From Clostridium sp. OS1-26 (lineage in GTDB: Bacteria; Bacillota; Clostridia; Clostridiales; Clostridiaceae): a DNA stretch of 64,000 nucleotides. This document shows positions 24,228 through 34,198 of the stretch, one piece after another. The notes below the pieces were generated by a model, which was not told the DNA's origin, ran no database searches, and saw nothing but the letters and a program-made list of their open reading frames with translations. The stretch lies in assembly GCF_030915445.1 (NCBI RefSeq), contig NZ_CP133264.1:5489208-5553207 (forward strand), written 5' to 3'. How positions within the stretch are numbered: the first letter of the stretch is position 1; each line of letters opens with the position of its first letter. The position numbers and the translations under genes are program-made.

Positions 24228-26177
24228 TTAATTCTGATTGACAATTTTAAAATAAGAATGAACGGTTAAAAAATAATAGCAAATATAAATGACACTATAT
24301 ACACCGATACTTATTAATAACGGAATCAAAATTTGGTATGCCATTAAAGTGGATAAAGCTTTTACCGCAAATAAACTGTGTAAAATACCAACAACTAATG
24401 GAATTACAAAGATAAATCTTACTTGTTTTGCTATCGCTTTTTTCATCTCTTTTTTCGTCACACCAACTTTACGGAGGATAACATAACTATCATGATCCGC
24501 ATCAGCTTCTGCTAACTGCTTAAAGTAAATGATAGAACCTGTTGCAAGCAAGAATACAAAGCCTAAAAATATACCAATAAACATCATTAAACCTGTTGCT
24601 TCAATTCCACTTTGAAAATCAGTGTAAAAATCTCTAAAAGGTTGTACACTTGCAAATTCTCCTACTGGCATTACCTTTTTCAACTTTTCCGTTAATATCC
24701 TGCTGTTTTTTTCATTTTTTATATTAATATTTTTGACAACACGTATCCCAGCGATCCTTTTTGCACTTTCATATACCTCATTTGGTACAATAATAACTAA
24801 TTCGTCTAAGCTCGTAAGACTACGACCTACTGCTTCTCGAATTATTAATGTTTTTGTTTCATTCCCAATAGGAAATGCCGCTTTATTTCCCTTATATACT
24901 GGACTAAACTCATAACCTTTGACATACGTATCATCATATACGAAAGCTTCTTCCGGGTTTAAATTTATAGTGTCTGTACCTATTTTTTTTGCAATCTTAT
25001 TAAATGATGATTGAGATACAAGATGATAATATTCTGAAATAAGATAATTAGCATTTCTAATCTTATCAGACTGTTCACCTTCCAACTTCCCTTTAACAGG
25101 AACCATTTCTATTTCAAACTGATCTGTTACTGGATGGTTGTCTTTTTCTTGATTAAAAATATTATTTACTTTACTATCCAATTCCCCATCCTTCTTTTCA
25201 TAGGAATAACTAAATGGTGCAAACCTCTTAGCTTGTACAAATGTGTTATAATACATTGTGACAGAGGCTCCAACCGATGTTAATGTAACAGCACTTAATA
25301 CTGCAATTGTTGCAAGTGATTTCGCATTTCCTTTAATGCGATACAGTAACTGCGATGTTGTTACTATATTCATACCATGATAAAACGAAGTCTTCTTTTT
25401 CCGTGCTCTTTTCAGTATAAAAACAGTAAAGAAGATAAATAGTAAATAGGTACCAATCACTGTTGAGAGTAGGATGTAGAGAGCGATTGTCAGGGGATCT
25501 GCACCTTTAATAACTTCTGCAAATGTCAATGATAAAAAATAACCAGAACCTATTAAAAAAACCGAAATACATGCCATAATAACCGATCCTTTTGGCATTA
25601 CTTCTCTCTCACGTTCAGCGTGAAAAAGCTCAATTAATTTAAAACGATAAATTAATCGATAACCTTGAAAGGATGTATATAGTATAATCACAAAAAAGAT
25701 AATAGCTGTATCTATAACTGCATCCATAGGTACTTCAAAATGAACATTCAAATTTAATCTCATTATACTTATTAATAGTTCAATAGATAGCTTGGATAGC
25801 AAACCTCCGATTACAATTCCAATTACTAATGATAGTAGCCCCATTAACATATTTTCATAAAATAGCATTCTACCAATTTGTTTTTTACAAATTCCTAGTA
25901 ATGAATATAATCCCACTTCTTTTTTACGTTTACGTATGAAAAACCCATTGGAATATATAATAAAGACTGCAACAAATATAATTAACATCACACTGGAAAT
26001 CTTAAAAGCATCCCCAATCTTATTGGACTTACCAGCAGCTTTTACTATTTGGGAATTGTACTGTAATGCTTTGAATGTAAAATAAATTACAATGCTAAAA
26101 ATCATGGAAGCAAAGTATAGAAAATAATCTTTAAAATTGCGATTTATATTACGGATGGCAATACTAGATAGCTTCAT
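24228..26177 (-). CDS. BceB/YxdM-like ABC permease (FtsX family)
   Basis: The 649-residue protein has the BceB layout: four N-terminal membrane segments around an FtsX-type core, more segments at about 205-300, a large extracellular domain (about 310-520), and three C-terminal segments with the FtsX motif region VGVTKKEMKKAIAKQ. BceB-type permeases sense and relieve bacitracin-like or defensin-like peptides and signal to a partner kinase. The start overlaps the ATPase gene by 14 bp. The codon mix looks more GC-rich than its surroundings, which suggests transfer. Confidence 0.87.
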   Translation of the reverse strand: MKLSSIAIRNINRNFKDYFLYFASMIFSIVIYFTFKALQYNSQIVKAAGKSNKIGDAFKISSVMLIIFVAVFIIYSNGFFIRKRKKEVGLYSLLGICKKQIGRMLFYENMLMGLLSLVIGIVIGGLLSKLSIELLISIMRLNLNVHFEVPMDAVIDTAIIFFVIILYTSFQGYRLIYRFKLIELFHAEREREVMPKGSVIMACISVFLIGSGYFLSLTFAEVIKGADPLTIALYILLSTVIGTYLLFIFFTVFILKRARKKKTSFYHGMNIVTTSQLLYRIKGNAKSLATIAVLSAVTLTSVGASVTMYYNTFVQAKRFAPFSYSYEKKDGELDSKVNNIFNQEKDNHPVTDQFEIEMVPVKGKLEGEQSDKIRNANYLISEYYHLVSQSSFNKIAKKIGTDTINLNPEEAFVYDDTYVKGYEFSPVYKGNKAAFPIGNETKTLIIREAVGRSLTSLDELVIIVPNEVYESAKRIAGIRVVKNINIKNEKNSRILTEKLKKVMPVGEFASVQPFRDFYTDFQSGIEATGLMMFIGIFLGFVFLLATGSIIYFKQLAEADADHDSYVILRKVGVTKKEMKKAIAKQVRFIFVIPLVVGILHSLFAVKALSTLMAYQILIPLLISIGVYSVIYICYYFLTVHSYFKIVNQN

Positions 26178-26934
26178 TTACTGAACCTCCAGAAATGGCA
26201 GACATAACATCCACTACTTGTTGAAAGAACTGCTTTCTTGTTAACCTAGAACGGTGCAATTCTTTGTATAATTCACCATCTTTAATGAAAATGACGCGCT
26301 TACAATAACTAGCGGCAAATGCATCATGGGTTACCATTAAGATCGTCACCTGATCATGCTCATTTAATGATTTCATGCTTTCTAATAAATCTGTCGCTGA
26401 TTTCGAATCAAGAGCTCCTGTTGGCTCATCTCCAAAAATTATACTTGGATTTGTCACAATGGCACGTGATGCTGCACAGCGTTGCTTTTGTCCACCCGAA
26501 ACTTGATATGGATATTGTTCTAAAATATGCTCAATTCCAAACTTTTTTGCAATTTCAAGTACCCGAAAATCTACTTCACTAGCTTTTACTTTTGATAGTG
26601 CAAGAGGCAATGCAATATTTTCTCTTACCGTTAACGTATCTAATAGATTATAGTCTTGGAAGATAAATCCTAAATAATCTCGACGAAATAACGCCAATTT
26701 ATCATCATCCATCTTTACTATATCTTTTTCATCAATTAAAATTTCACCTTTGGAAATATTATCAATTGTAGATAGAACATTTAAAAGCGTGGTTTTACCT
26801 GACCCCGAAGGACCCATTATTCCAACAAACTCACCTTCTTTTACCTGTAAGTTAATTCCTTTTAACGCTTCAAATTTATTTCCACCTGTATCATATACTT
26901 TCGAAATATGTTTTGCTTCTAATATTGTTTTCAT
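26164..26934 (-). CDS. BceA/YxdL-like ABC ATPase
   Basis: The 256-residue ATPase has Walker [14 protein letters not shown]-loop [10 protein letters not shown], signature [14 protein letters not shown] and Walker [13 protein letters not shown]. This is the MacB/BceA type that works with a single large FtsX-like permease, here the overlapping downstream gene. In the intact B. subtilis systems the pair removes peptide antibiotics from their lipid target. It lies downstream of a VanRS-like two-component system and yxeA on the same strand. Confidence 0.9.
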   Translation of the reverse strand: MKTILEAKHISKVYDTGGNKFEALKGINLQVKEGEFVGIMGPSGSGKTTLLNVLSTIDNISKGEILIDEKDIVKMDDDKLALFRRDYLGFIFQDYNLLDTLTVRENIALPLALSKVKASEVDFRVLEIAKKFGIEHILEQYPYQVSGGQKQRCAASRAIVTNPSIIFGDEPTGALDSKSATDLLESMKSLNEHDQVTILMVTHDAFAASYCKRVIFIKDGELYKELHRSRLTRKQFFQQVVDVMSAISGGSVNEAI

Positions 26935-27050
26935 ATTCGTAATCTCCTCTTCACCGTTATCACTATCCCTGTTTTCTCAGAATTTGTATAATACAGCTCT
27001 AAATATAAATTTAGTTAGTGACTTTAAAATCTATATCTTATAATAAATTT

Positions 27051-27419
27051 TTACTTTAATCCTAATTTTACTTTTGCTGCATTAGGTATTTCATTTGGTT
27101 GTACTTCTTCGTAGTTTTTTCCACTTTTTCCTGCTGATAGTATTGATAAGTAAGCTCCATGGCGTAAATTCTTCGGTGCATTAATTATAATCTTTTGCTC
27201 TTTTCCTTCGCTATTGTAACCTACAAATTCATACTGATAGCATTTATCTTCTTTTCTAACCTTATCTTGTCCTAAGTATTTACCATCTGTTTTTACAACT
27301 GTGTAATAAATTTCCCTTTTAAGAAATGGGTTCATTCTGTCAGCGAACTCACTTCCACTCGTAAAAAATACTCCTGCTCCAACTACTAAAAGCATAAATA
27401 TAATTATAAACTTTTTCAT
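27051..27419 (-). CDS. yxeA: YxeA-family secreted protein (DUF1093)
   Basis: The start is set at ATG 27419 (MKKFIIIFMLLVVGAGVFF), with AAAGGCGG upstream; the longer frame runs into a hairpin. About 122 residues comprise a signal peptide or anchor and the YxeA domain (YYTVVKTDGKYLGQDKVRKE, YQYEFVGYNSEGKEQK). In B. subtilis yxeA lies in the yxdJKLM-yxeA operon, induced by cationic peptides such as LL-37. The same gene set occurs here, in slightly different order, and supports the antimicrobial-peptide interpretation. Confidence 0.82.
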   Translation of the reverse strand: MKKFIIIFMLLVVGAGVFFTSGSEFADRMNPFLKREIYYTVVKTDGKYLGQDKVRKEDKCYQYEFVGYNSEGKEQKIIINAPKNLRHGAYLSILSAGKSGKNYEEVQPNEIPNAAKVKLGLK

Positions 27420-27477
27420 ATTTGTTCCGCCTTTCATTACAAAATAGAGTTTTTTATTGGTTATCCTCCAAAGCAAA

Positions 27478-27522
27478 GTGCTCCTTGCTTTGGTAATATA
27501 ATTATACCGAAGCAAGGAGCAC
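27478..27522 (-). other. Long inverted repeat upstream of yxeA
   Basis: GTGCTCCTTGCTTTGGTA pairs with TACCGAAGCAAGGAGCAC (about 17 of 18 pairs, one T:G) around a 9-base AT loop. It lies between the kinase stop and yxeA. There is no T run after it on the minus strand, so it may be an mRNA processing or attenuation element, or a mobile remnant, and not a simple terminator. Confidence 0.6.
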
Positions 27523-27583
27523 TCTTTGTTCGTTTTTCCATAACAGAAACCTACTTTATTATGATGAAATTCTTACGATTTTC

Positions 27584-28677
27584 CTACGAAATTATAGGAA
27601 TGAAAACCTCAAATTCAATTACTTCATTTTTACTATATGCTGTAATAGTTCCTTTGTGCAATTCAACAATTTCTTTCGCAATTGCAAGCCCCAATCCTGC
27701 CCCACCCGTCTTAGAGCTTCGTGCAGCATCTAATCGATAAAACTGCTGAAAAATACGGTTCAACTTTTCTTCTGGAATAGTGTTACCCTGATTATGGAAT
27801 CTTAGCTTTAAGCCAGTTCCATCTTGGATAACCGTAATTTTAATAATGCTGTTTTCAAAACTATAGTTGATAGCATTACAAATTAGATTATCAAATACTC
27901 GTTCCATCTTTTTAACATCACATTTAATTATTACATCCGGAGCTATATTTAGAATACATTGCAAGTTTTTTGTTGCCAACATTGGCCTAAATTCATAAGT
28001 AATTTGCTCTAACATCCTTGTTAGGTTAACCCGACTTAATTCCAAAATAAGATTTGACAGATTAAATCTTGTGATTTCAAAAACTCGTTAATTAAATCTT
28101 CCAAGCGTTCAGCTTTTTCTAAAGAAATATTAAGGTATTTTTCTCTTAATTCTTCTGAAATTTGTCTCTCATCACGCAGCAAAGTCAAGTAACCGATAAC
28201 AGATGTAAGGGGCGTTTTTAAATCATGTGCTAAATAAACCACTAAGTCATTTTTTCTTTGTTCTGCTTCTTTTACAATTTGTTCTTTTCGAAGCATATCT
28301 ACTTTTATACTATTCATCTGATCTTCCATCTGTTTTAGCACAGTTGGAAAATGAATAAGCTCCTCATTTGAATTAATAATGGAATTACTGGCTTCTGCTA
28401 CTATTACAATATAGCTGATTGTTTTAATCCAATACCATGCAAGAATAATAATAATTCCAATAATCCATATAGCTGGGGCGATGAGGCTTTTATTATCATC
28501 AATAAATTTTAAAATTCCATAACTAGTGGTACCCTTAATAACATCATAAATAAGAGAGCCTATGACTACAAGCGTAACTGAGAATATTGTTACCGTTAAA
28601 ATGAACTTTCCAAATATATTAAAAAATAAGTTTCTTGTGAAATTTTTCATGTTAATTTTATTCAATTTTATAGCCAA
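27584..28677 (-). pseudogene. VanS-like sensor histidine kinase, frameshifted
   Basis: The first part (from about 28677) has two membrane segments around a short loop, then HisKA with VVYLAHDLKTPLTSVIGY (phospho-acceptor His). The frame breaks at an A5 run (28079-28083); one more base restores NEFFEITRFNLSNLILELSR and joins it to the HATPase domain (ICNAINYSFENS, GGAGLGLAIAKEI). The intact protein would have about 365 residues. The short extracellular loop is typical of kinases that sense through a BceAB transporter. It overlaps the regulator gene upstream. The start is ambiguous (TTG 28677, TTG 28665 or ATG 28650). Confidence 0.8.
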
Positions 28678-29365
28678 CTCCCCATACTGTTTTTATAAAT
28701 TTAGGATTTCTGGATGGCTCATTCATTTTTTCTCGTAATCGTCCAATATGAGCCATAACTGTGTTATTATTATCTAAGTATTTTTCTCCCCATACTGCTT
28801 CAAACAGCTCTTCTGAAGAAACCACCTTACCTTTATGTTCACACAGATACCAAAGAATAGAAAATTCTATTGGCGTTAACGATAACTGCTTTCCATATAA
28901 AGTACATTTATGAGTATCCTTATTGATAAGCAATCCTTTAAGATCATATTCACTGCACTTTTCAGAGCCGTTACTATTTGCTTGTTTATCTTGATTATAA
29001 TTCATATATCGTCGAAGCTGTGTTCTTACTCTTGCAAATACTTCTAATGGATTAAAGGGTTTCGTGATATAATCATCTGCACCTATAGTTAAGCCCATAA
29101 TTTTATCTATATCCTCACCTTTGGCTGTTAGCATAATAACAGGAAAAAAATGATTCTCTCTAATTTTCTTACAAATGGTGAAGCCATCTATATCAGTAAG
29201 CATTACATCTAAAATGGCTAAATCCAAATCCTGGGAATGAATGCAATCAAGTGCATCTCTACCATTATAGTATTTATAAACGATATATCCTTCATTTTTT
29301 AAATATACTTCTAATAAATCTGCAATTTCTTTTTCATCATCAACTACTAAAACTTTAGCATCCAT
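28658..29365 (-). CDS. VanR/OmpR-type response regulator
   Basis: The 235-residue protein has a receiver domain (acidic pocket VVDDEKE, phospho-Asp in LAILDVMLTD, Lys in ADDYITKPFN) and a C-terminal winged helix (LSLTPIEFSILWYLCEHKGK, then VMAHIGRLREKM). It overlaps the kinase start, so the two are one operon, followed by yxeA and the BceAB-like genes, which are its likely targets. A TTCTCC-type RBS complement precedes ATG 29365. Confidence 0.9.
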   Translation of the reverse strand: MDAKVLVVDDEKEIADLLEVYLKNEGYIVYKYYNGRDALDCIHSQDLDLAILDVMLTDIDGFTICKKIRENHFFPVIMLTAKGEDIDKIMGLTIGADDYITKPFNPLEVFARVRTQLRRYMNYNQDKQANSNGSEKCSEYDLKGLLINKDTHKCTLYGKQLSLTPIEFSILWYLCEHKGKVVSSEELFEAVWGEKYLDNNNTVMAHIGRLREKMNEPSRNPKFIKTVWGVGYKIE

Positions 29366-29544
29366 AATTTAATTCTCCTTTCTTAAAATACGAATACCGT
29401 ATTAATGAGTAATCTCAACTATACTGAAAATGTTAATACTTATTATATCATGATATTTTTGGTTTTACAAAAATCGATTCGATATATAAAAATAGTTTAT
29501 TATAAGTTGCATTAATCTCAAACTACTTAAAATCTCATAAAAAA

Positions 29545-29582
29545 GACAGGAACTGATTTTTCTATTTAAATCAATTCCTGTC
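29545..29582 (-). terminator. Terminator of the flotillin-LytTR operon
   Basis: A GACAGGAA-TGATTT/AAATCA-TTCCTGTC stem is followed on the minus strand by TTTTTTATG. It lies 5 bp past the LytTR regulator stop. Confidence 0.88.
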
Positions 29583-29587
29583 CTATT

Positions 29588-30331
29588 TTAAGAACTAAAC
29601 ATATCCTTCAATACATCATATCTTTCGTGAGTTAAAAGAGCATCTTTATCTGTATTTTTTAGCTTTACAATATAAGTCCATCGCCCATAGGGATATATTT
29701 TGTGAATCATAGAAAGATTAATAATATATGATTTATGGCTTCGAAAAAACTGAGTTTTATCTAATTTTCCTTCTAGTTCACTCATGCCTTCAGAGGTAGT
29801 GTAACTGTTATCTACAGTATAAATAACTGTAGTTCTATCCTCCCTTTGTATTATAATAATATCCTTTGTATCCACAAAACTTATACCTTCTTTGCTTCTA
29901 ATCAATACTTTATCTAATCCTTTTTCATGGCGAATAATTTTATGAACCTCTTGTTCACTATGATATTGGTTTAAGGACTTTATGCGATTTAAGGTTTGAT
30001 AAATTCTATCAAGCTTAAAAGGTTTTACTATATAATCAAAGGCATAAAGTTGGAAGGCATCAGACATATACATAGAATGTGCTGTTGCAAAAATAATTAT
30101 AGTTCTAGGGTTTATATCCATTATTCTTTTTGCGCATTCTACACCATTAAGCTTTGGCATTTCTACATCTAAAAATATAACGTCTGGATGTATTTCCTCC
30201 ACAGAAGAGACAACAGCTTCACCATCTTCTGCTTCTCCTACTAATTTAAAACCTTCTATTTTTTCAATGGCCTTTCTTAGAACCATTCTCATTCCAGCTT
30301 CGTCATCTCCAATGAAAACTTTAAGCTCCAA
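29588..30331 (-). CDS. LytTR-family response regulator
   Basis: The 247-residue protein has a receiver domain (FIGDDEAGMRM, phospho-Asp in PDVIFLDVEMP, Lys in AFDYIVKPFK) and a C-terminal LytTR domain (QFFRSHKSYIINLSMIHKIY). It is the last gene of the run nfeD - floA - hypothetical - regulator, with gaps of 6-7 bp for the last three. No kinase is adjacent; the GHKL-type kinase at 32500-33360, upstream of nfeD, is the most likely partner. Confidence 0.88.
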   Translation of the reverse strand: MELKVFIGDDEAGMRMVLRKAIEKIEGFKLVGEAEDGEAVVSSVEEIHPDVIFLDVEMPKLNGVECAKRIMDINPRTIIIFATAHSMYMSDAFQLYAFDYIVKPFKLDRIYQTLNRIKSLNQYHSEQEVHKIIRHEKGLDKVLIRSKEGISFVDTKDIIIIQREDRTTVIYTVDNSYTTSEGMSELEGKLDKTQFFRSHKSYIINLSMIHKIYPYGRWTYIVKLKNTDKDALLTHERYDVLKDMFSS

Positions 30332-30337
30332 TACTTA

Positions 30338-30691
30338 TCACCGCCTTCTTGTCTTTGCCTTTGGTTTGCCAAGTATTTCTGAATATACAATGGCCTGCAA
30401 AACTTTCTCTTCTGTGAACTCAATATCTAATCCTGTTTTTTTATCTTCTGCTTCACTCTTTTCTATAGAAATTGGCTTTTGCCTATACTTTATCTCTTCC
30501 TTTTTTCGTGAATATGCATCTATTAATTCTGATCCTTTATCAGAATCTCTTTCTTCAGATTTACTTACTTCATTAATGCTAGAAAATGCACCATTAAGCT
30601 TTTCAACTCTAGAATTCAACTCTTCTTTTAAATCACTAAACATCTTTTTCATAGCATATCCAAATTCTTTAAAATCATAAGAAGAAATCAT
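30338..30691 (-). CDS. Hypothetical charged protein linked to floA
   Basis: I do not recognise this 117-residue protein. It is helical and charged (EFGYAMKKMFSDLKEELNSR near the N-terminus) and has a conserved-looking tail (EEKVLQAIVYSEILGKP) ending in basic residues KAKTRRR. It has no membrane segment. Gaps of 6 bp on both sides tie it to floA and to the LytTR regulator, so it may assist the membrane microdomain or the signalling pair. Confidence 0.6.
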   Translation of the reverse strand: MISSYDFKEFGYAMKKMFSDLKEELNSRVEKLNGAFSSINEVSKSEERDSDKGSELIDAYSRKKEEIKYRQKPISIEKSEAEDKKTGLDIEFTEEKVLQAIVYSEILGKPKAKTRRR

Positions 30692-30697
30692 ATTTTA

Positions 30698-31690
30698 TTA
30701 CTCCTTCATATCCTTAGAAGTTTTATATGAATTATTTTCATTTTTATTCTTGCTGACTTTAGATATAGATTCTCTCATTTTTGTATCTGAGATGATATTT
30801 TGCATATCATAATAATCCATTACCCCTAGCTTTCCCTCTCTAAATGCTACTGCCATAGCTCTTGGTATTTCTGCCTCAGCCTCTACTACTGCAGCTCTCA
30901 TTTCTTGTTCTTTTGCAACAGCCATTGCTCTTCTTTCTTCAGCCTTTGCTTGAGCAATATTTTTATCTGCCTCTGCTTGAAGAGTTTGAAGCTGAGCACC
31001 TATATTTCTTCCAACATCAACATCTGCAATATCTATTGATAGTATTTCGAAAGCAGTACCTGCATCTAATCCCTTTGCTAGAACTGTCTTGGATATAGCA
31101 TCTGGGTTTTCTAATACTTCTTTATGAGAAATCGATGTACCTACTGTTGTTACAATACCTTCTGCAACTCTCGCAAGCACTGTTGCTTCTCCAGCTCCAC
31201 CTATTAATCTATCTAAATTTGCCCTTACTGTTACTCTTGCCTTTGCTAAAAGCTCAATACCATCCTTTGCAACTCCTGAAACATTTGGTGTTTCAATTAC
31301 TCTTGGGTTAACACTCATTTTTACAGCTTCAAGTACATCTCTACCTGCAAGATCTATTGCTGCTGCTCTTTCAAAAGGTAGTTGAAAATCTGCTCTGTGA
31401 GCAGCTATAAGTGCATCTACCACTTGATCTACATTTCCCCCTGCTAAATAATGGGCTTCTAATTCATTTACACTTATATCCAATCCTGCCTTTGTTGCTT
31501 TAATTAGAGGTAAAAGAATTTTTTTTGGTGCAACTCTTCTCAGCCTCATTCCTATTAAATTAAAAATGCTAACTTTAACATTTGCTGCTATAGCTGAAAT
31601 CCACAGTGTAATAGGTACAAAGCTTAGAAATAAAGCTAAAAAGCAGGCAATACCTCCTAAAATTATAACAACTAAAACTGTACTATTCAT
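30698..31690 (-). CDS. floA: Flotillin-like protein FloA
   Basis: The 330-residue protein matches FloA/YqfA: a short membrane-embedded N-terminus ([20 protein letters not shown]), an SPFH/band-7 region (about 40-210) and an Ala/Glu-rich coiled coil ([20 protein letters not shown]). Flotillins organise membrane microdomains and help assemble signalling and secretion complexes. The usual partner NfeD is encoded directly upstream. The sequence is conserved throughout and of normal length. Confidence 0.93.
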   Translation of the reverse strand: MNSTVLVVIILGGIACFLALFLSFVPITLWISAIAANVKVSIFNLIGMRLRRVAPKKILLPLIKATKAGLDISVNELEAHYLAGGNVDQVVDALIAAHRADFQLPFERAAAIDLAGRDVLEAVKMSVNPRVIETPNVSGVAKDGIELLAKARVTVRANLDRLIGGAGEATVLARVAEGIVTTVGTSISHKEVLENPDAISKTVLAKGLDAGTAFEILSIDIADVDVGRNIGAQLQTLQAEADKNIAQAKAEERRAMAVAKEQEMRAAVVEAEAEIPRAMAVAFREGKLGVMDYYDMQNIISDTKMRESISKVSKNKNENNSYKTSKDMKE

Positions 31691-31743
31691 AATACTATTC
31701 CTCCTAATTTATAGTTAATTACGATTTTCTAATAAACACCCTT

Positions 31744-31788
31744 TATCTGATGACTATCCGCTCTAATACTAAGAATCCTGTTTATCTT
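31744..31788 (+). repeat. Collapsed repeat copy R8
   Basis: The left end of the family (TTTATCTGATGACTATCCGC, then TCTAATAC) is joined directly to its right end (TAAGAATCCTGTTTAT). Both hairpin loops and most of the arms are missing. The copy lies between nfeD and floA and marks the element's outer limits. Confidence 0.6.
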
Positions 31789-31792
31789 ATCT

Positions 31793-32290
31793 ATACTTTT
31801 TCTCTAACAACAATCCTTCGTCCCTCTACTTTTATAATTTCTATTTTTCTATCCTTAGAAATAAACTCCCCCTCTGAAACCACATCAAGTTTTATACCAT
31901 TGACATCTGCTATACCCGCTGGCCTTAAAATTGTTAAGGTAGTCCCCACTTGTCCAACAAAATAATTAAGATCTTCTGTACCTATATATCCTGCTTCTTT
32001 TTTTGAGTTTCATGCAAAATTAATATTTTTGAAAGCCGCCCTTTAGTTACAGATTTTAAAACAAATGTAAGTGCTACTCCAAGTACTGAAATAATAATAA
32101 CAAGTAATATTAAAACTTGTATTGCACTTGTTGCTGTTAAGACTACTCCAGCAATGAGAAGTATTCCTCCAAAAATACCAGGAATTCCGAATCCAGGATG
32201 AAACATCTCAACAATTACCAGAAAAAATCCGAATCCAAAACACAGCAGTGCAGCCCAACTTATATTAGATAAAAAATTCACCATTTCCAA
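31793..32290 (-). pseudogene. NfeD-like membrane protein, frameshifted
   Basis: I prefer the TTG start at 32290, 9 bases after GGGAGG. The first part has three to four membrane segments (WAALLCFGFGFFLVIVEMFH, FGIPGIFGGILLIAGVVL). The frame breaks at a T7 run (31998-32004); one more base restores QKKEAGYIGTEDLNYFVGQV and a C-terminal OB-fold (GTTLTILRPAGIADVNGIKL ... RIVVREKV) ending at 31793. The intact protein would have about 165 residues. NfeD proteins partner flotillins, here floA just downstream. The break may be a sequencing error. Confidence 0.8.
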
Positions 32291-32499
32291 ATAACTATAC
32301 CTCCCTTTCTTATTTATACTATACATGATTGTCACCAAGCATATATAACCATAATGTCAGTGACACTAAATTCCTAGATTCAAGTCTCACTAGCTGAGTC
32401 TATAACAATATACTACCTCTGCTTCATTTATTAATGAATATGTAGTTGTTAAGATATACATTCAGCAGTTTAAAATGTCGTATTTTTAGCTTTTCTTTA

Positions 32500-33360
32500 T
32501 TACCTTTGAACCCATCCCTCAAAAACCGTAGTATCTTTGTTACTAATTACATTAATATCTCCACCGTATTCGGTAAGTATGTCTTTTACAATAGATAGTC
32601 CCATACCTTCTCCCTTTTCTCCCTTTGTAGTAACTCCTGCCTTAAAAATCTTTTCAATAATTTCTTTTGGAATCATTGGCCCATTGTTTTTTATTCTGAA
32701 TCCATATGACTTTAAATCTTCAAAGAGTTCAATTTGTATAGTTCTATTTTCTTTTACTTCCTGCAGTGCATAGATTGCATTATCTATAATGTTTCCAAGT
32801 ACTCTACAAAACTCCCAAGATGGCACTTTTAAATCATTAAATGAAGTTGTAATAACTATTTTTGTTTTTATTCCTCTTTTTTCTCCATATAATGTTTTTG
32901 CTTGAAGCAATGCATTTACTGCCGGGTTTGAAGTCTTTAGGACTTTATTTACCTTTTGAATATCTTTAAATACTTTTTCAATATACTCTCTTGCATCAAA
33001 GTACTCCTCCATTTCCATAAGGCTATATACTACCTGCAAATGATTCATAAAATCGTGCCTTTGACCACGAAGAGTTTTATTTAGATTTTCTAATTCTTCT
33101 AAGGTGCTTTTTAATGTGGTATATTCATAACTCTTCCCATAAAGATATCTAATGTTCTTCACAGTAAAAAAACTATTAATAATTCCTATAAACATAATTG
33201 CATATATGAGCAAATCTCCATTATAAAGCTTTTCCTTGAAGTTAAAAGGATTTTGATGAAAATAATTATATAGCACTACTATTATTACTGTACTTATTTG
33301 CATTATACTTAAAGCAATTATCGTTATGATTGTCTTATTTATGTCTAATTTTTTTCTCAT
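32500..33360 (-). CDS. GHKL-type sensor histidine kinase (Spo0B-like dimerisation domain)
   Basis: Start ATG 33360 (MRKKLDINKTIITIIAL) has AAGGGAG about 12 bases upstream; the longer frame from 33474 looks non-coding at its start. About 286 residues form two membrane segments (IITIIALSIMQISTVIIVV and LLIYAIMFIGIINSFF), a Spo0B-type helical hairpin with the acceptor His in GQRHDFMNHLQVV, and a GHKL ATPase (VLGNIIDNAIYAL, GEGMGLSIVKDIL). It has no extracellular sensor domain. The LytTR regulator at 29588-30331 is its probable partner. Confidence 0.85.
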   Translation of the reverse strand: MRKKLDINKTIITIIALSIMQISTVIIVVLYNYFHQNPFNFKEKLYNGDLLIYAIMFIGIINSFFTVKNIRYLYGKSYEYTTLKSTLEELENLNKTLRGQRHDFMNHLQVVYSLMEMEEYFDAREYIEKVFKDIQKVNKVLKTSNPAVNALLQAKTLYGEKRGIKTKIVITTSFNDLKVPSWEFCRVLGNIIDNAIYALQEVKENRTIQIELFEDLKSYGFRIKNNGPMIPKEIIEKIFKAGVTTKGEKGEGMGLSIVKDILTEYGGDINVISNKDTTVFEGWVQR

Positions 33361-33565
33361 TGTTGGCTTGGACTCCCTTCTTATTCCATCAATACCTTTT
33401 ATTTTAACATATTTAAAATAATATCCAAATACCCACTGTAGATCAGTGCAATAATTTAAGCAGATACAACCCACATTTATTCACACTTTGATGCAAAATA
33501 TTGCAAAATTATATATTTTTCTATATATAATTTAATTACTTTATTCCACATTTTATACTTGATGG

Positions 33566-33571
33566 TATAAT
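33566..33571 (+). promoter_or_regulatory. -10 element of the TPM-domain gene
   Basis: TATAAT lies 24 bp before ATG 33595, with a weak -35 (TTCCAC, 33544-33549) 16 bp upstream. GAGGAGGGG provides the ribosome binding site. Confidence 0.45.
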
Positions 33572-33594
33572 ATACATAAAGAGGAGGGGATTTT

Positions 33595-34191
33595 ATGATT
33601 AGAAGAGTTTTATCTATATTATTTTTCTTTATGCCTATATTATTACTTTCAGAAACTTCAGTTTACGCAAAGTCTACCGTAGATAAACCATGGTCTCATA
33701 CATATGTAGCTGATTATGAAAATATACTTTCTAGCGATACCTCAAAGAAGTTAGAATCTGATTTAGGCAAACTAAAGGATGATACAAATGTTGCAGTATA
33801 TGTGATAACAATAGATAAATTAGAGGATATGAGCATTGATAAATATTGCAAAGAATTGATATCTAATTGGAAAATTGAAGGTAAGTATGTGATACTTCTA
33901 ACATCAACTAAAGAAAAACAATATATACTTTTTTCCAGTAAAGACTTGCAATCCTATATTTCTATGAGTACTATAAAAGACTTTCCAACATATTTTAATG
34001 AAAAAAAGTATGATGATGGAGCATTATATGCATCTAATAGTATTATTTCTGCTATAACATCACATTCTGATAAAATTCATCCTTCTAATAACTATAAATA
34101 TATATGGTTAGTTGTTCTAGCTACAATAATAGTATACTATGTGAAAAAATCACGTTTAAAATTAAAAACTTCATCACAAGAGACACTTTGA
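33595..34191 (+). CDS. Membrane-anchored TPM-domain protein
   Basis: The 198-residue protein has a signal peptide (residues 1-25, VYA cut site likely). A TPM domain follows (about 30-155: YVADYENILSSDTSKKLESD, then VAVYVITIDKLEDMSIDKYC), with one C-terminal membrane segment (YIWLVVLATIIVYYV). TPM domains have been linked to phosphatase-like activity and photosystem repair; the bacterial role is open. The next gene encodes a Ser-rich secreted protein, a pairing also common for TPM proteins with Gly/Ser-rich tails. Confidence 0.78.
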   Translation: MIRRVLSILFFFMPILLLSETSVYAKSTVDKPWSHTYVADYENILSSDTSKKLESDLGKLKDDTNVAVYVITIDKLEDMSIDKYCKELISNWKIEGKYVILLTSTKEKQYILFSSKDLQSYISMSTIKDFPTYFNEKKYDDGALYASNSIISAITSHSDKIHPSNNYKYIWLVVLATIIVYYVKKSRLKLKTSSQETL

Positions 34192-34198
34192 TGAAGTG

